Source of the DNA: Acidobacteriota bacterium
Lineage (GTDB): Bacteria; Acidobacteriota; UBA6911; JACQSX01
NCBI GenBank assembly: GCA_016199665.1
Contig: JACQGG010000113.1
Location: forward strand, 1-5,269
Direction: 5' to 3'
Length of the DNA: 5,269 nt
Shown: positions 1 to 4,351 of the stretch, in pieces
Numbering within the stretch: the first letter of the stretch is position 1
Layout of the letters: every line of letters starts with the position of its first letter
Program-made: the position numbers and the translations under genes
Notes under the pieces: generated by a model
Told to the model about the DNA's origin: nothing
Database searches by the model: none
Seen by the model: the letters and a program-made list of their open reading frames with translations, nothing else

Positions 1-62
1 GTCTGGCAACCAATGGCGTGTTCTGGAGCGACGGCGTCCTCTGGAGCGATGGGGTCTATTGA
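1..62 (+). CDS. C-terminal end of a protein with W-S-D-G-V repeats (possibly a subtilisin-like S8 protease), partial
   Basis: In the third frame the window opens with an in-frame tail that reads LATNGVFWSDGVLWSDGVY and stops at TGA 60-62. The unit [FL]WSDGV occurs twice, encoded by two 18-bp repeats (GTNYTCTGGAGCGAYGG type) at about 18-35 and 36-53. Short tandem W-[GS]-D/N repeats at the extreme C-terminus are familiar from secreted subtilisin-like serine proteases of Acidobacteriota, where they follow the catalytic domain. The catalytic domain lies outside the window, so the protease assignment is an inference from this tail alone. The tail may act in surface retention or export, but the sequence shows nothing direct on that. 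No strong T-tailed terminator follows; the nearest hairpin is at 137-153. Confidence 0.5.
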   Translation, partial: LATNGVFWSDGVLWSDGVY

Positions 63-196
63 TGCTTCGTTCAACCAGCTCAAATTCGTCACAGAGCCGC
101 GCGCGTAAGCAAGCGGCGGGCTAACTCAATGGCGTAACCCGGCATCCCCGGGTATTCAGGAGCGGGAGTTCCGGGCCGACAAAGGAGCGAAACTTA
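63..196 (+). other. Intergenic leader with two small GC hairpins; no clear promoter
   Basis: This gap precedes the membrane protein gene. Two short inverted repeats can be seen: GCCGC (96-100) with GCGGC (113-117), and ACCCGG (137-142) with CCGGGT (148-153) around a CATCC loop. Neither is followed by a T run, so neither is a convincing intrinsic terminator. I could not find a pair of -35 and -10 boxes with good spacing, nor match the leader to a riboswitch class I know. It could be a structured 5' leader of the gene at 197 or simply the 3' region of the upstream gene. Confidence 0.3.
181..187 (+). promoter_or_regulatory. Ribosome binding site of the membrane protein gene
   Basis: AAAGGAG lies 9 bp before the ATG at 197. 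It is a strong Shine-Dalgarno sequence at a usual distance and fixes this start. Confidence 0.8.
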
Positions 197-958
197 ATGG
201 AAAGCGCATCCGCCGCCAACAGAACACGCTCACCGGAAGGGGCCCTTCCGCCCGGCGGGAAAGTCTATATCCAGGCAGTGATAGCGGCGGGCGTGCCGGT
301 AATCCTCTACTGCGTCGGCCGCTCGCTGATTCAGGACGACCTCCGCTGGCTTTACCTGGCCGTTTTAACGGCGATCGCAAGTTGTCTGCCGGTCAAAGTA
401 CCGTTGCTGGGAGACAAGCGGCAGTTGTTTTCGATCACCATCGGCGATGTCTTCGTTTTCACAGCCATCCTGTTCTTCGGGCCGTATGTTTCCGTCGCGG
501 TGGCTGCGGTCGAGGCCGCGGTCACGAATTTCCGAACCGGGACCCGCTCGCTTTACAAGCAACTTTTCAATCTGGCCCAGTTGTCGCTGGTTGCCTTCAC
601 CGTAGGCTGGCTCTTTTATCTTTTTGAAGGACAGGCGCCGCCATTCGATCCGACCGGTACCTCCAGCTTGACGGCTCCGGTGATCAATCTTGTCGTCTGC
701 ATGATTTTGTACTTTCTACTGAACTCGGGTCTGGTGGCGGCAGCCATGGCGGCAACCTCCGGAAGGCCTCTCCTGCAACTCTGGAGGCGCAATTTTCTCT
801 GGGCGCTGCCGGCAGACGTGGCAAACGCTTTGACGGCTTTGGTCGCCCTTCCCCTGGCCGCGCAAGCCGGCTTTTCCCTCACGGCCGTCATTATCCCGCC
901 GGCCCTGCTCCTTTACTGCGCGCACAACGAGGCCATGCGCCGGATGATGCAGGCCTAG
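197..958 (+). CDS. Stand-alone multi-pass membrane protein resembling the sensor domain of GGDEF/HD signalling proteins
   Basis: This is a 253-residue, very hydrophobic protein with about seven likely membrane segments, at roughly residues 24-42, 50-66, 82-103, 126-143, 160-185, 203-222 and 226-242. A polar N-terminus of 22 residues precedes the first. The segment ITIGDVFVFTAILFFGPY (80-97), followed by an alanine/valine-rich helix, a short basic loop (NFRTGTRSLYK, 111-121) and LFNLAQLSL (123-131), is the pattern I associate with N-terminal membrane sensor domains of acidobacterial and other bacterial GGDEF or HD-type cyclic-di-GMP proteins. In those, a linker helix and a catalytic domain follow the last membrane segment. 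Here the chain stops at HNEAMRRMMQA, where that linker would begin, and the frame beyond the stop soon ends again, so the output domain is missing rather than frameshifted. The start is supported by AAAGGAG. No ligand can be predicted. Another type of small integral membrane protein remains possible. Confidence 0.82.
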   Translation: MESASAANRTRSPEGALPPGGKVYIQAVIAAGVPVILYCVGRSLIQDDLRWLYLAVLTAIASCLPVKVPLLGDKRQLFSITIGDVFVFTAILFFGPYVSVAVAAVEAAVTNFRTGTRSLYKQLFNLAQLSLVAFTVGWLFYLFEGQAPPFDPTGTSSLTAPVINLVVCMILYFLLNSGLVAAAMAATSGRPLLQLWRRNFLWALPADVANALTALVALPLAAQAGFSLTAVIIPPALLLYCAHNEAMRRMMQA

Positions 959-985
959 TCGTCAGAGCGGCCGATTCCTTGGGCT

Positions 986-1015
986 GGAAAAACGGTTAGG
1001 TGACGAACCTGACCG
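986..1015 (-). terminator. Intrinsic terminator of the gene at 1033-1467
   Basis: Read on the minus strand, CGGTCAGGT and ACCTAACCG form a 9-bp stem with one C-A mismatch around a TCGTC loop, followed at once by TTTTT. It begins 18 nt past the stop codon at 1033. On the plus strand the same stem has no T tail (GCGATCT follows), so it should act on minus-strand transcripts and not end transcription of the convergent membrane protein gene. Confidence 0.65.
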
Positions 1016-1032
1016 CGATCTGACTCGAACCT

Positions 1033-1467
1033 TCACTGCCTGATTTCAGCCAGCACGTCTTCGTTGTAGTTGATCGACAGCCTCTCCGGCTTTGCCGGCA
1101 GGGCCAGTTCGAATGGATTGTTCCACTGGCCAACCGTTATTTCCTCCAGGTCCAGCGGATCATAGGCAAGCTGCACCCAGCCGTTGTCCACCGTCTTGAT
1201 GTCAGCCAAAAAGACCGCGTTGCGGCCACGATCATAAGAGAGCAAGCTCTTCAGGAGGTGGGGGAGGATCCCGGCGCCCGCCTCTTCGCGTTGCCGCTGC
1301 CGGCTCATATATAAATCCGCCAGCGCGGCGCTGGATGCGGCTGTCCACACAAGGCGGGGCGAAAGCTCATCGTAGGTCCCGTCTGAAAAAGTAAAGGTGA
1401 CATGGGGGGGCAGAGCGCCCCCCGTTATGGACAGGGCGACGATCGTCAGCAAACGCGCGACTGTCAT
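1033..1467 (-). CDS. Hypothetical protein with possible N-terminal signal peptide
   Basis: I do not recognise this 144-residue protein. The ATG at 1467 is chosen because GGAGG lies 4 bp before it. A longer frame reaching back to 1626 exists, but its extra 53 residues are low-complexity alanine/glycine/arginine sequence that runs through the CTGCCG repeat block, and it would overlap the opposing cold-shock promoter. From the chosen start, a basic residue and a hydrophobic stretch (MTVARLLTIVALSITGGA, 1-18) look like a short signal peptide or membrane anchor. The rest is soluble-looking, with an acidic C-terminal half: a helix around 44-62, DRGRNAVFLADI at 79-90, DNGWVQLAYDPLDLEEITVG at 94-113, and a tail that may be beta-strand. 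There are no cysteines or metal motifs. A secreted or periplasmic protein is a weak inference. A terminator follows the gene, which suggests it is transcribed alone. Confidence 0.6.
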   Translation of the reverse strand: MTVARLLTIVALSITGGALPPHVTFTFSDGTYDELSPRLVWTAASSAALADLYMSRQRQREEAGAGILPHLLKSLLSYDRGRNAVFLADIKTVDNGWVQLAYDPLDLEEITVGQWNNPFELALPAKPERLSINYNEDVLAEIRQ

Positions 1468-1471
1468 GGGG

Positions 1472-1476
1472 CCTCC
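1472..1476 (-). promoter_or_regulatory. Ribosome binding site deciding the start at 1467
   Basis: CCTCC on the plus strand reads GGAGG on the minus strand, 4 bp from the ATG at 1467-1465. It argues for the short form of this gene over the longer frame starting at 1626. Confidence 0.7.
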
Positions 1477-1508
1477 AGAGAAAAAGAATGACAACAATGT
1501 TAACACAG

Positions 1509-1575
1509 CCTGCCTGCCGCGTCTGCCGCCTGCCGTGACACCGCCTGCCGCGACTGCCGCGTCTGCCGCCTGTCG
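1509..1575. repeat. CTGCCGC-rich degenerate tandem repeat
   Basis: Units CTGCCGCGT, CTGCCGC, CTGCCGTGA and CTGCCGCGA are strung together in a 67-bp block. A 19-bp segment, CTGCCGCGTCTGCCGCCTG, occurs exactly twice, at 1514-1532 and 1554-1572, 40 bp apart start to start. The units alternate between 7 and 9 bp, so this is not the strict 7-bp repeat found at 3971-4347. It lies between the divergent gene starting at 1467 and the -35 box at 1586. Confidence 0.65.
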
Positions 1576-1585
1576 CGATGGAAAG

Positions 1586-1614
1586 TTGACAGGATCTATT
1601 GACTTCTCTAAAAT
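1586..1614 (+). promoter_or_regulatory. Sigma70-type promoter of the cold-shock gene
   Basis: TTGACA (1586-1591) matches the -35 consensus exactly. It is separated by exactly 17 bp from TAAAAT (1609-1614), five of six in the -10 consensus. Transcription would start near 1621, giving a leader of about 127 nt before the ATG at 1748. Long leaders are typical of cold-induced csp genes of the E. coli cspA kind, where the leader responds to temperature. That this leader does the same is an inference. Confidence 0.72.
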
Positions 1615-1737
1615 TTGCGCGTTCACTTTAGTTTCGTTTTCTTGGGTTCGAATGCCGCCGTCAAAGCTTGGGGTACGCTCTTTTTACCTGATTGCGTGAC
1701 GCGACGCGCAGGTCCGGGAAGCGATCTAAAACAACAT

Positions 1738-1742
1738 AGGAG
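1738..1742 (+). promoter_or_regulatory. Ribosome binding site of the cold-shock gene
   Basis: AGGAG lies 5 bp before the ATG at 1748 and supports this start, which also gives the normal N-terminus of the family. Confidence 0.8.
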
Positions 1743-1747
1743 AGTGC

Positions 1748-1960
1748 ATGAGTCGAGAAAGCGGCAAAGTAAAGTGGTTCAATAACACCAAAGGCTACGG
1801 TTTTATTGAACGAGAACAGGGTGGAGACATATTCGTACATCACACGGCGATCCAGGCGACTGGGTTTCGCTCTTTGGAGGAAGGAGAAGCAGTCCAGTTT
1901 GACGTGGTCGAGGGACCCAAGGGACTGCAGGCTGCCAACGTGACCAAAGTTCAGAACTGA
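1748..1960 (+). CDS. csp: Cold-shock domain protein (CspA family)
   Basis: This 70-residue protein is a single cold-shock (OB-fold) domain of the usual length. The nucleic-acid binding motifs are intact: GKVKWFN (6-12), RNP1 as KGYGFIE (15-21) and RNP2 as DIFVHH (27-32). The chain continues through GFRSLEEGEAVQFDVVEGPKGLQAANVTKV, which matches the later strands of the fold. Such proteins bind single-stranded RNA and DNA in the cytoplasm and act as RNA chaperones or antiterminators, during cold shock or constitutively. The gene has its own strong promoter, a long leader and a good ribosome binding site, so it is probably a single-gene unit. Which paralogue it is, and whether it is cold-induced, cannot be read from the protein. 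No convincing T-tailed terminator follows. Confidence 0.97.
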   Translation: MSRESGKVKWFNNTKGYGFIEREQGGDIFVHHTAIQATGFRSLEEGEAVQFDVVEGPKGLQAANVTKVQN

Positions 1961-1992
1961 GCCTCTTGCGGCGGCTCTTCCCCTGACGCCGC
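1959..1992 (+). other. Overlapping small hairpins after the cold-shock gene, weak terminator candidate
   Basis: Two mutually exclusive stems lie just past the stop codon: GAGCC (1959-1963) with GGCTC (1973-1977), the latter followed by TTCCCC, and GCGGCG (1968-1973) with CGCCGC (1987-1992). Neither has a proper T run. The rest of the gap to 2043 is GC-rich, with an 8-bp direct repeat GCAGGACC at 2019-2026 and 2033-2040. Confidence 0.22.
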
Positions 1993-2043
1993 GCTGGATG
2001 CATCGCGGGCGACCCGGGGCAGGACCGGGGAGGCAGGACCACT

Positions 2044-2487
2044 TTACTGCACCCTCTCCGATTCAGGATAGTTCGGCACGACGGGGACCGGAGAGGCGTG
2101 ATGGTGCACCAACTTCCAGCTTTTACCGACTTTCATGTAGATGTTTGTCGCCTGGGCCAGCGCCGCTCCCAGACCTTGACCCGAGTCGCTGGTGATTTCC
2201 TCAAGGCAAGTCACCCAGGCGATCGGCCCACAAAGCTGCAGCGTCAGATTGTGAACTTGAATCTTCAGCCTGCGGGTACTTGAAAAAATTCCTTCCCAAC
2301 TCTCTTGAATCTCCTTCCAGCCGGTTATTCCCCGCCAGCCGGGGTGGGCGCAGAAGACCCAGTCCTGGTGCAGCCAGATTCGATTCATCGCCGCCATGTC
2401 CAGCGACTGAACGGCGGCATAGAACTCCTGGTTGGCGTCCAGCACCGCCGCCTCGGCTGAATTCTCGGAGTCGGTCTTTTCGTTCAT
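2044..2487 (-). CDS. SnoaL-like / DUF4440 (NTF2-fold) protein
   Basis: This 147-residue protein has the features of the small NTF2-like alpha+beta barrel family, which includes ketosteroid isomerase, SnoaL and DUF4440. An N-terminal helix runs through ANQEFYAAVQSLDMAAMNRIW (18-38). It is followed by DWVFCAHPGWRGITGW (42-57), the helix KEIQESWEGIF (58-68), the strands LKIQVHNLTLQLCGPIAWVTCLEEI (74-98), and ATNIYMKVGKSWKLVHHHASPVP (113-135). The CAHPGW-x-G-x-x-GW and HHHASP motifs are characteristic of a bacterial subgroup for which I know no confirmed substrate, so enzymatic activity should not be assumed. The ATG at 2487 is preferred over a TTG two codons earlier (2493). No Shine-Dalgarno sequence precedes either. 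The gene is divergent from the DUF2203 gene and convergent with the cold-shock gene. Confidence 0.86.
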   Translation of the reverse strand: MNEKTDSENSAEAAVLDANQEFYAAVQSLDMAAMNRIWLHQDWVFCAHPGWRGITGWKEIQESWEGIFSSTRRLKIQVHNLTLQLCGPIAWVTCLEEITSDSGQGLGAALAQATNIYMKVGKSWKLVHHHASPVPVVPNYPESERVQ

Positions 2488-2493
2488 GAGCAA

Positions 2494-2499
2494 ATTTTA
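2494..2499 (-). promoter_or_regulatory. Candidate -10 box giving a leaderless transcript of the SnoaL-like gene
   Basis: On the minus strand TAAAAT ends 6 bp before the ATG at 2487, so transcription would begin at or beside the start codon. The gene lacks a Shine-Dalgarno sequence, which fits a leaderless message. The -35 region (TTCAAT or TTTCAA at 17-18 bp) is weak, so this is tentative. Confidence 0.3.
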
Positions 2500-2502
2500 G
2501 TC

Positions 2503-2531
2503 TGGACACCTTAGGGATTGAAAAATATTCT
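2503..2531 (+). promoter_or_regulatory. Candidate promoter of the DUF2203 gene
   Basis: TGGACA (2503-2508, five of six to TTGACA) and TATTCT (2526-2531, four of six to TATAAT) are separated by 17 bp. The start of transcription would fall near 2538, leaving only about 5 nt before the ATG at 2543. It overlaps the -35 region expected for the opposite gene. Confidence 0.38.
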
Positions 2532-2542
2532 GGAATCCTCGA

Positions 2543-2929
2543 ATGGGAAAAAAGCGGTACTTCACGTTGCAGGAGGCCAACCAGACGCTCCAGGAAGTGC
2601 ACCCGTGCGTCGTTCATCTGGCTGAAGTCAAGAAGTCAATCGACGCCAAAGCGCCTGAGATAGAGCCGCTGAAGAATCGGGCTGTGGACAACGCCGGCAG
2701 CCCCCTGGGAACACTTTATGTGGAGGAACTGATCGACCTGCAGAATACGCTCAACCGCATTCAGGAAAAGGGGATTCTGGTGAAGGACCTGGAACGCGGC
2801 CTTCTTGATTTCCCACACCTCAAAGATGGCCGCGAAGTTTACCTCTGCTGGGAACTGGGCGAAGCGAGCATAGAGTACTGGCATGAGGTCGATGACGGCT
2901 ATCCGGGTCGCCGCAAGATCGGCGAGTGA
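2543..2929 (+). CDS. DUF2203 family protein
   Basis: This 128-residue protein matches the usual length and pattern of DUF2203. It opens with RYFTLQEANQTLQEVHPCV (5-23), has a charged helical middle section, then LYVEELIDLQNTLNRIQEKGI (58-78), and the most conserved block from KGILVKDLERGLLDFP (76-91) through DGREVYLCWELGE (95-107) to YWHEVDDGYPGR (112-123). The family is widespread in soil bacteria and some other lineages. Its molecular function is not known to me. The central helices look able to form a coiled coil. The protein is cytoplasmic, with no signal peptide or membrane segment. Only GGA at 2532-2534 could serve as a weak ribosome binding site. The 3' end lies 9 bp from that of the opposing dehydrogenase gene. 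Confidence 0.92.
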   Translation: MGKKRYFTLQEANQTLQEVHPCVVHLAEVKKSIDAKAPEIEPLKNRAVDNAGSPLGTLYVEELIDLQNTLNRIQEKGILVKDLERGLLDFPHLKDGREVYLCWELGEASIEYWHEVDDGYPGRRKIGE

Positions 2930-2936
2930 GTCGCCG
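2920..2936. terminator. Hairpin in the 9-bp gap between convergent genes, possible weak two-way terminator
   Basis: CGGCGA (2920-2925) and TCGCCG (2931-2936) form a perfect 6-bp stem around GTGAG. The loop includes the end of the DUF2203 stop codon, and the stem ends 2 bp before the dehydrogenase stop. No T run follows on either strand, so efficiency would be low or depend on other factors. Confidence 0.3.
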
Positions 2937-2938
2937 GC

Positions 2939-3964
2939 TTAAACGCGCAGCACCACCTTGCCAAACTGCCTTCCTTCCTCCAGATACTGGTGGGCCTCGC
3001 GAACCTGCTCGAGAGGAAACACACGGTCGACAATCGGTTTCAGCATCCCCTGTTTTAAGAACTGGCAGGCTTCCAGCAATTCCGCCTTGCTTCCCGTATA
3101 CGATCCAAGCAGCGAAATTTGCTTACTGAACAAGTATCGAAGATCGGTCTCAGCAACGTAACCGGATGTGGCGCCGCACGTGACCACCCGTCCGCCGGAA
3201 GCCGCCGACAGAAGGCTTTCCTTCCAAGTCGCCTGGCCGACATGTTCAAACACGACATCGACGCCTCGTCTGTCGGTCAGCTTGCGGACTTCTTCCGAGA
3301 TGCTTTCGCGGTAGTGGTCAATGACGGCGTCCGCTCCGAGTGTCACAGCCGCGGCAGCTTTGGCTTCGTTGCCGGCCGTCGCGATCACGCGGCAACGGAA
3401 CAGGCGGGCAATCTGGATTGCCGCGCTTCCCACTCCGCTGTTGGCGCCCAGCACCAGGACCACTTCGCCGGGACGAACGCGGGCGCGCGTCACCAGCATG
3501 TGCCAGGCGGTGAGAAATACCAGCGGAAAAGCCGCGGCCTCCTCCAACGAGATGGAGTCATCCAGGGGGACCAGATTTGCGTTGGGAGCCACCATCTTCT
3601 CGGCGCAACCGCCGTCCACTCCGGAGCCGAACAACTGGTAGCCCCGACACCGGTTGTCCTCTCCCGCCAGACATGGCTGGCAGTGACCGCAGGAGACTCC
3701 GGGAGAGAGCATCACCCGCTGGCCGGCCGAGAAACCGGAGTCGGGGTCGACACTTTCGATTTTACCCGCAATGTCGCTTCCCGGAATTCGCGGGAGCGAG
3801 ATGGACCGGCCGGGAATGCCTTTGCGGACCCAGAGATCCAGATGATTCAAAGCACAGGCCTGAACCCTCACCAGGGCGGTTCCGGGACGCCGGGCTGGCT
3901 CTTCAATTTGATCCAGGCGGAGGACTTCCGGTCCCCCGTGTTCATGAATGCGGATGGCCCTCAT
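2939..3964 (-). CDS. Zinc-binding medium-chain dehydrogenase/reductase, quinone oxidoreductase-like
   Basis: This 341-residue protein has the normal length and order of the MDR (alcohol dehydrogenase) superfamily. The catalytic domain starts MRAIRIHEHGGPEVLRL. The structural-zinc lobe is complete: C92, C95, C98 and C106 in SCGHCQPC...NRC. The nucleotide-binding Rossmann motif is VLVLGANSGVGSAA (169-182), followed by GADAVIDH, with the C-terminus at FGKVVLRV. The catalytic-zinc positions are not conserved: the Cys of classic alcohol dehydrogenases is replaced in ALNHLD (38-43), and the GHE motif is GSD (62-64). This points to a quinone oxidoreductase-like NAD(P)H-dependent reductase rather than a zinc-catalysed alcohol dehydrogenase. 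Such a mixture is known in one MDR subgroup, and the substrate cannot be told. The ATG at 3964 gives the family's normal N-terminus, but no Shine-Dalgarno sequence precedes it and the heptamer array begins 6 bp upstream. The neighbouring aldolase gene has the same direction but is 387 bp away. Confidence 0.92.
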   Translation of the reverse strand: MRAIRIHEHGGPEVLRLDQIEEPARRPGTALVRVQACALNHLDLWVRKGIPGRSISLPRIPGSDIAGKIESVDPDSGFSAGQRVMLSPGVSCGHCQPCLAGEDNRCRGYQLFGSGVDGGCAEKMVAPNANLVPLDDSISLEEAAAFPLVFLTAWHMLVTRARVRPGEVVLVLGANSGVGSAAIQIARLFRCRVIATAGNEAKAAAAVTLGADAVIDHYRESISEEVRKLTDRRGVDVVFEHVGQATWKESLLSAASGGRVVTCGATSGYVAETDLRYLFSKQISLLGSYTGSKAELLEACQFLKQGMLKPIVDRVFPLEQVREAHQYLEEGRQFGKVVLRV

Positions 3965-3970
3965 CTCGAG

Positions 3971-4068
3971 TGCGGAATGCGGAGTGCGGAATGCGGAATG
4001 CGGAAGGCAGAAGGCGGAGTGCGGAGTGCGGAAGGCAGAGTGCGGAAGGCAGAAGGCGGAATGCGGGA
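3971..4068. repeat. Left heptamer array, 14 units
   Basis: Fourteen adjacent 7-bp units run without a phase slip. Variants are TGCGGAA, TGCGGAG, GGCAGAA, GGCAGAG, GGCGGAG, GGCGGAA and, as the last one, TGCGGGA. The plus strand is purine-rich. The array begins 6 bp from the dehydrogenase start codon, so it occupies the place where that gene's ribosome binding site and promoter would normally lie. Because 7 is not a multiple of 3, the array is open in several frames and creates spurious repetitive reading frames. Confidence 0.93.
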
Positions 4069-4138
4069 GGTGAAAATCGGACGGTGGAATGCAGAAGAGA
4101 GCAAGGAGATTCCAGAATGCCCGATTGCCGATGTCCGA
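4069..4138. repeat. Degenerate continuation of the left heptamer array, 10 units
   Basis: The 7-bp phase of the left array continues through GGTGAAA, ATCGGAC, GGTGGAA, TGCAGAA, GAGAGCA, AGGAGAT, TCCAGAA, TGCCCGA, TTGCCGA and TGTCCGA. Most units keep a GA or GAA near the end. The last three share an NNNCCGA pattern, a second unit type. Either an older part of the array has decayed or a related array was joined to it. Confidence 0.65.
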
Positions 4139-4221
4139 GGGGTGATGGCCCTGACTGAGGCCGCCGGATAATCGCCAGGATGCTTGCTACAAAATTCTGT
4201 CAACAGATGCATGCAGGATCA
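4139..4221. other. Spacer between the heptamer arrays
   Basis: This 83-bp stretch loses the 7-bp phase. On the minus strand, TTGACA (4203-4198) is an exact -35 hexamer, but no good -10 box stands 16-18 bp beyond it (TCCTGG at 17 bp). A TTATCC at 4171-4166 is too far away. It is the only place between the arrays where a promoter for the dehydrogenase gene could lie, but the evidence is weak. No gene is seen. Confidence 0.35.
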
Positions 4222-4347
4222 CTGCCTTGCGCCTTGCGCCTTCCGCCTTCCGCCTTCTGCCTTCCGCCTTCCGCACTCCGCACTCCGCCTTCTGCCTTCC
4301 GCATTCCGCAATCTGCCTTCCGCACTCCGCACTCCAAAATCCGCAAT
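4222..4347. repeat. Right heptamer array, 18 units, opposite orientation
   Basis: Eighteen adjacent 7-bp units run in strict phase: CTGCCTT, GCGCCTT, CCGCCTT, CCGCACT, CCGCATT, CCGCAAT and one diverged CCAAAAT. They are the complement of the left-array units, so the two arrays face each other. The array ends 4 bp from the stop codon of the aldolase gene at 4352-4354, so it replaces the normal 3' region of that gene. No T-tailed terminator is present, and the foldback with the left array could serve instead. Confidence 0.93.
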
Positions 4348-4351
4348 CGAC

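Larger units (their letters stand above)
3992..4310. repeat. 45-bp perfect inverted repeat formed by the two heptamer arrays
   Basis: Positions 3992-4036 are the exact reverse complement of 4266-4310: five whole heptamers plus 5 bp on each side, with 229 bp between the arms. Beyond the perfect core the arrays continue to pair imperfectly. The DNA could extrude a cruciform, and a transcript from either strand could fold into a very long stem. Since the units are similar, several pairing registers offset by multiples of 7 are also possible. Confidence 0.92.

Noticed and set aside
63..196. Cyclic-di-GMP (GEMM) or other riboswitch before the membrane protein gene
   Set aside because: Small hairpins exist, but I could not place the conserved bases of any riboswitch class I know.
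1033..1626. Long form (197 residues) of the minus-strand hypothetical protein
   Set aside because: The extra N-terminus is translated from the CTGCCG repeat block and the opposing promoter. The internal ATG at 1467 has GGAGG at a good distance.
2044..2493. TTG start at 2493 for the SnoaL-like gene
   Set aside because: An ATG lies two codons downstream (2487) and neither has a Shine-Dalgarno sequence, so the ATG is the simpler choice.
2201..2617. 138-codon minus-strand frame overlapping the SnoaL-like and DUF2203 genes
   Set aside because: It overlaps two recognised protein families in other frames and shows only low-complexity arginine/glycine-rich sequence.
3119..4171. 350-codon open frame on the plus strand
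   Set aside because: It lies antisense to the dehydrogenase and runs on through the heptamer array. It has no recognisable domain or ribosome binding site, whereas the minus-strand frame is a complete MDR protein.
4166..4203. Minus-strand promoter TTGACA...TTATCC for the dehydrogenase
   Set aside because: The spacing of 26 bp between the boxes is too long for a sigma70 promoter, and the hexamer at 17 bp (TCCTGG) is a poor -10 box.
3971..4347. CRISPR array
   Set aside because: The 7-bp units are directly adjacent with no unique spacers, there is no repeat of 23-40 bp at regular spacing, and no cas genes are present.
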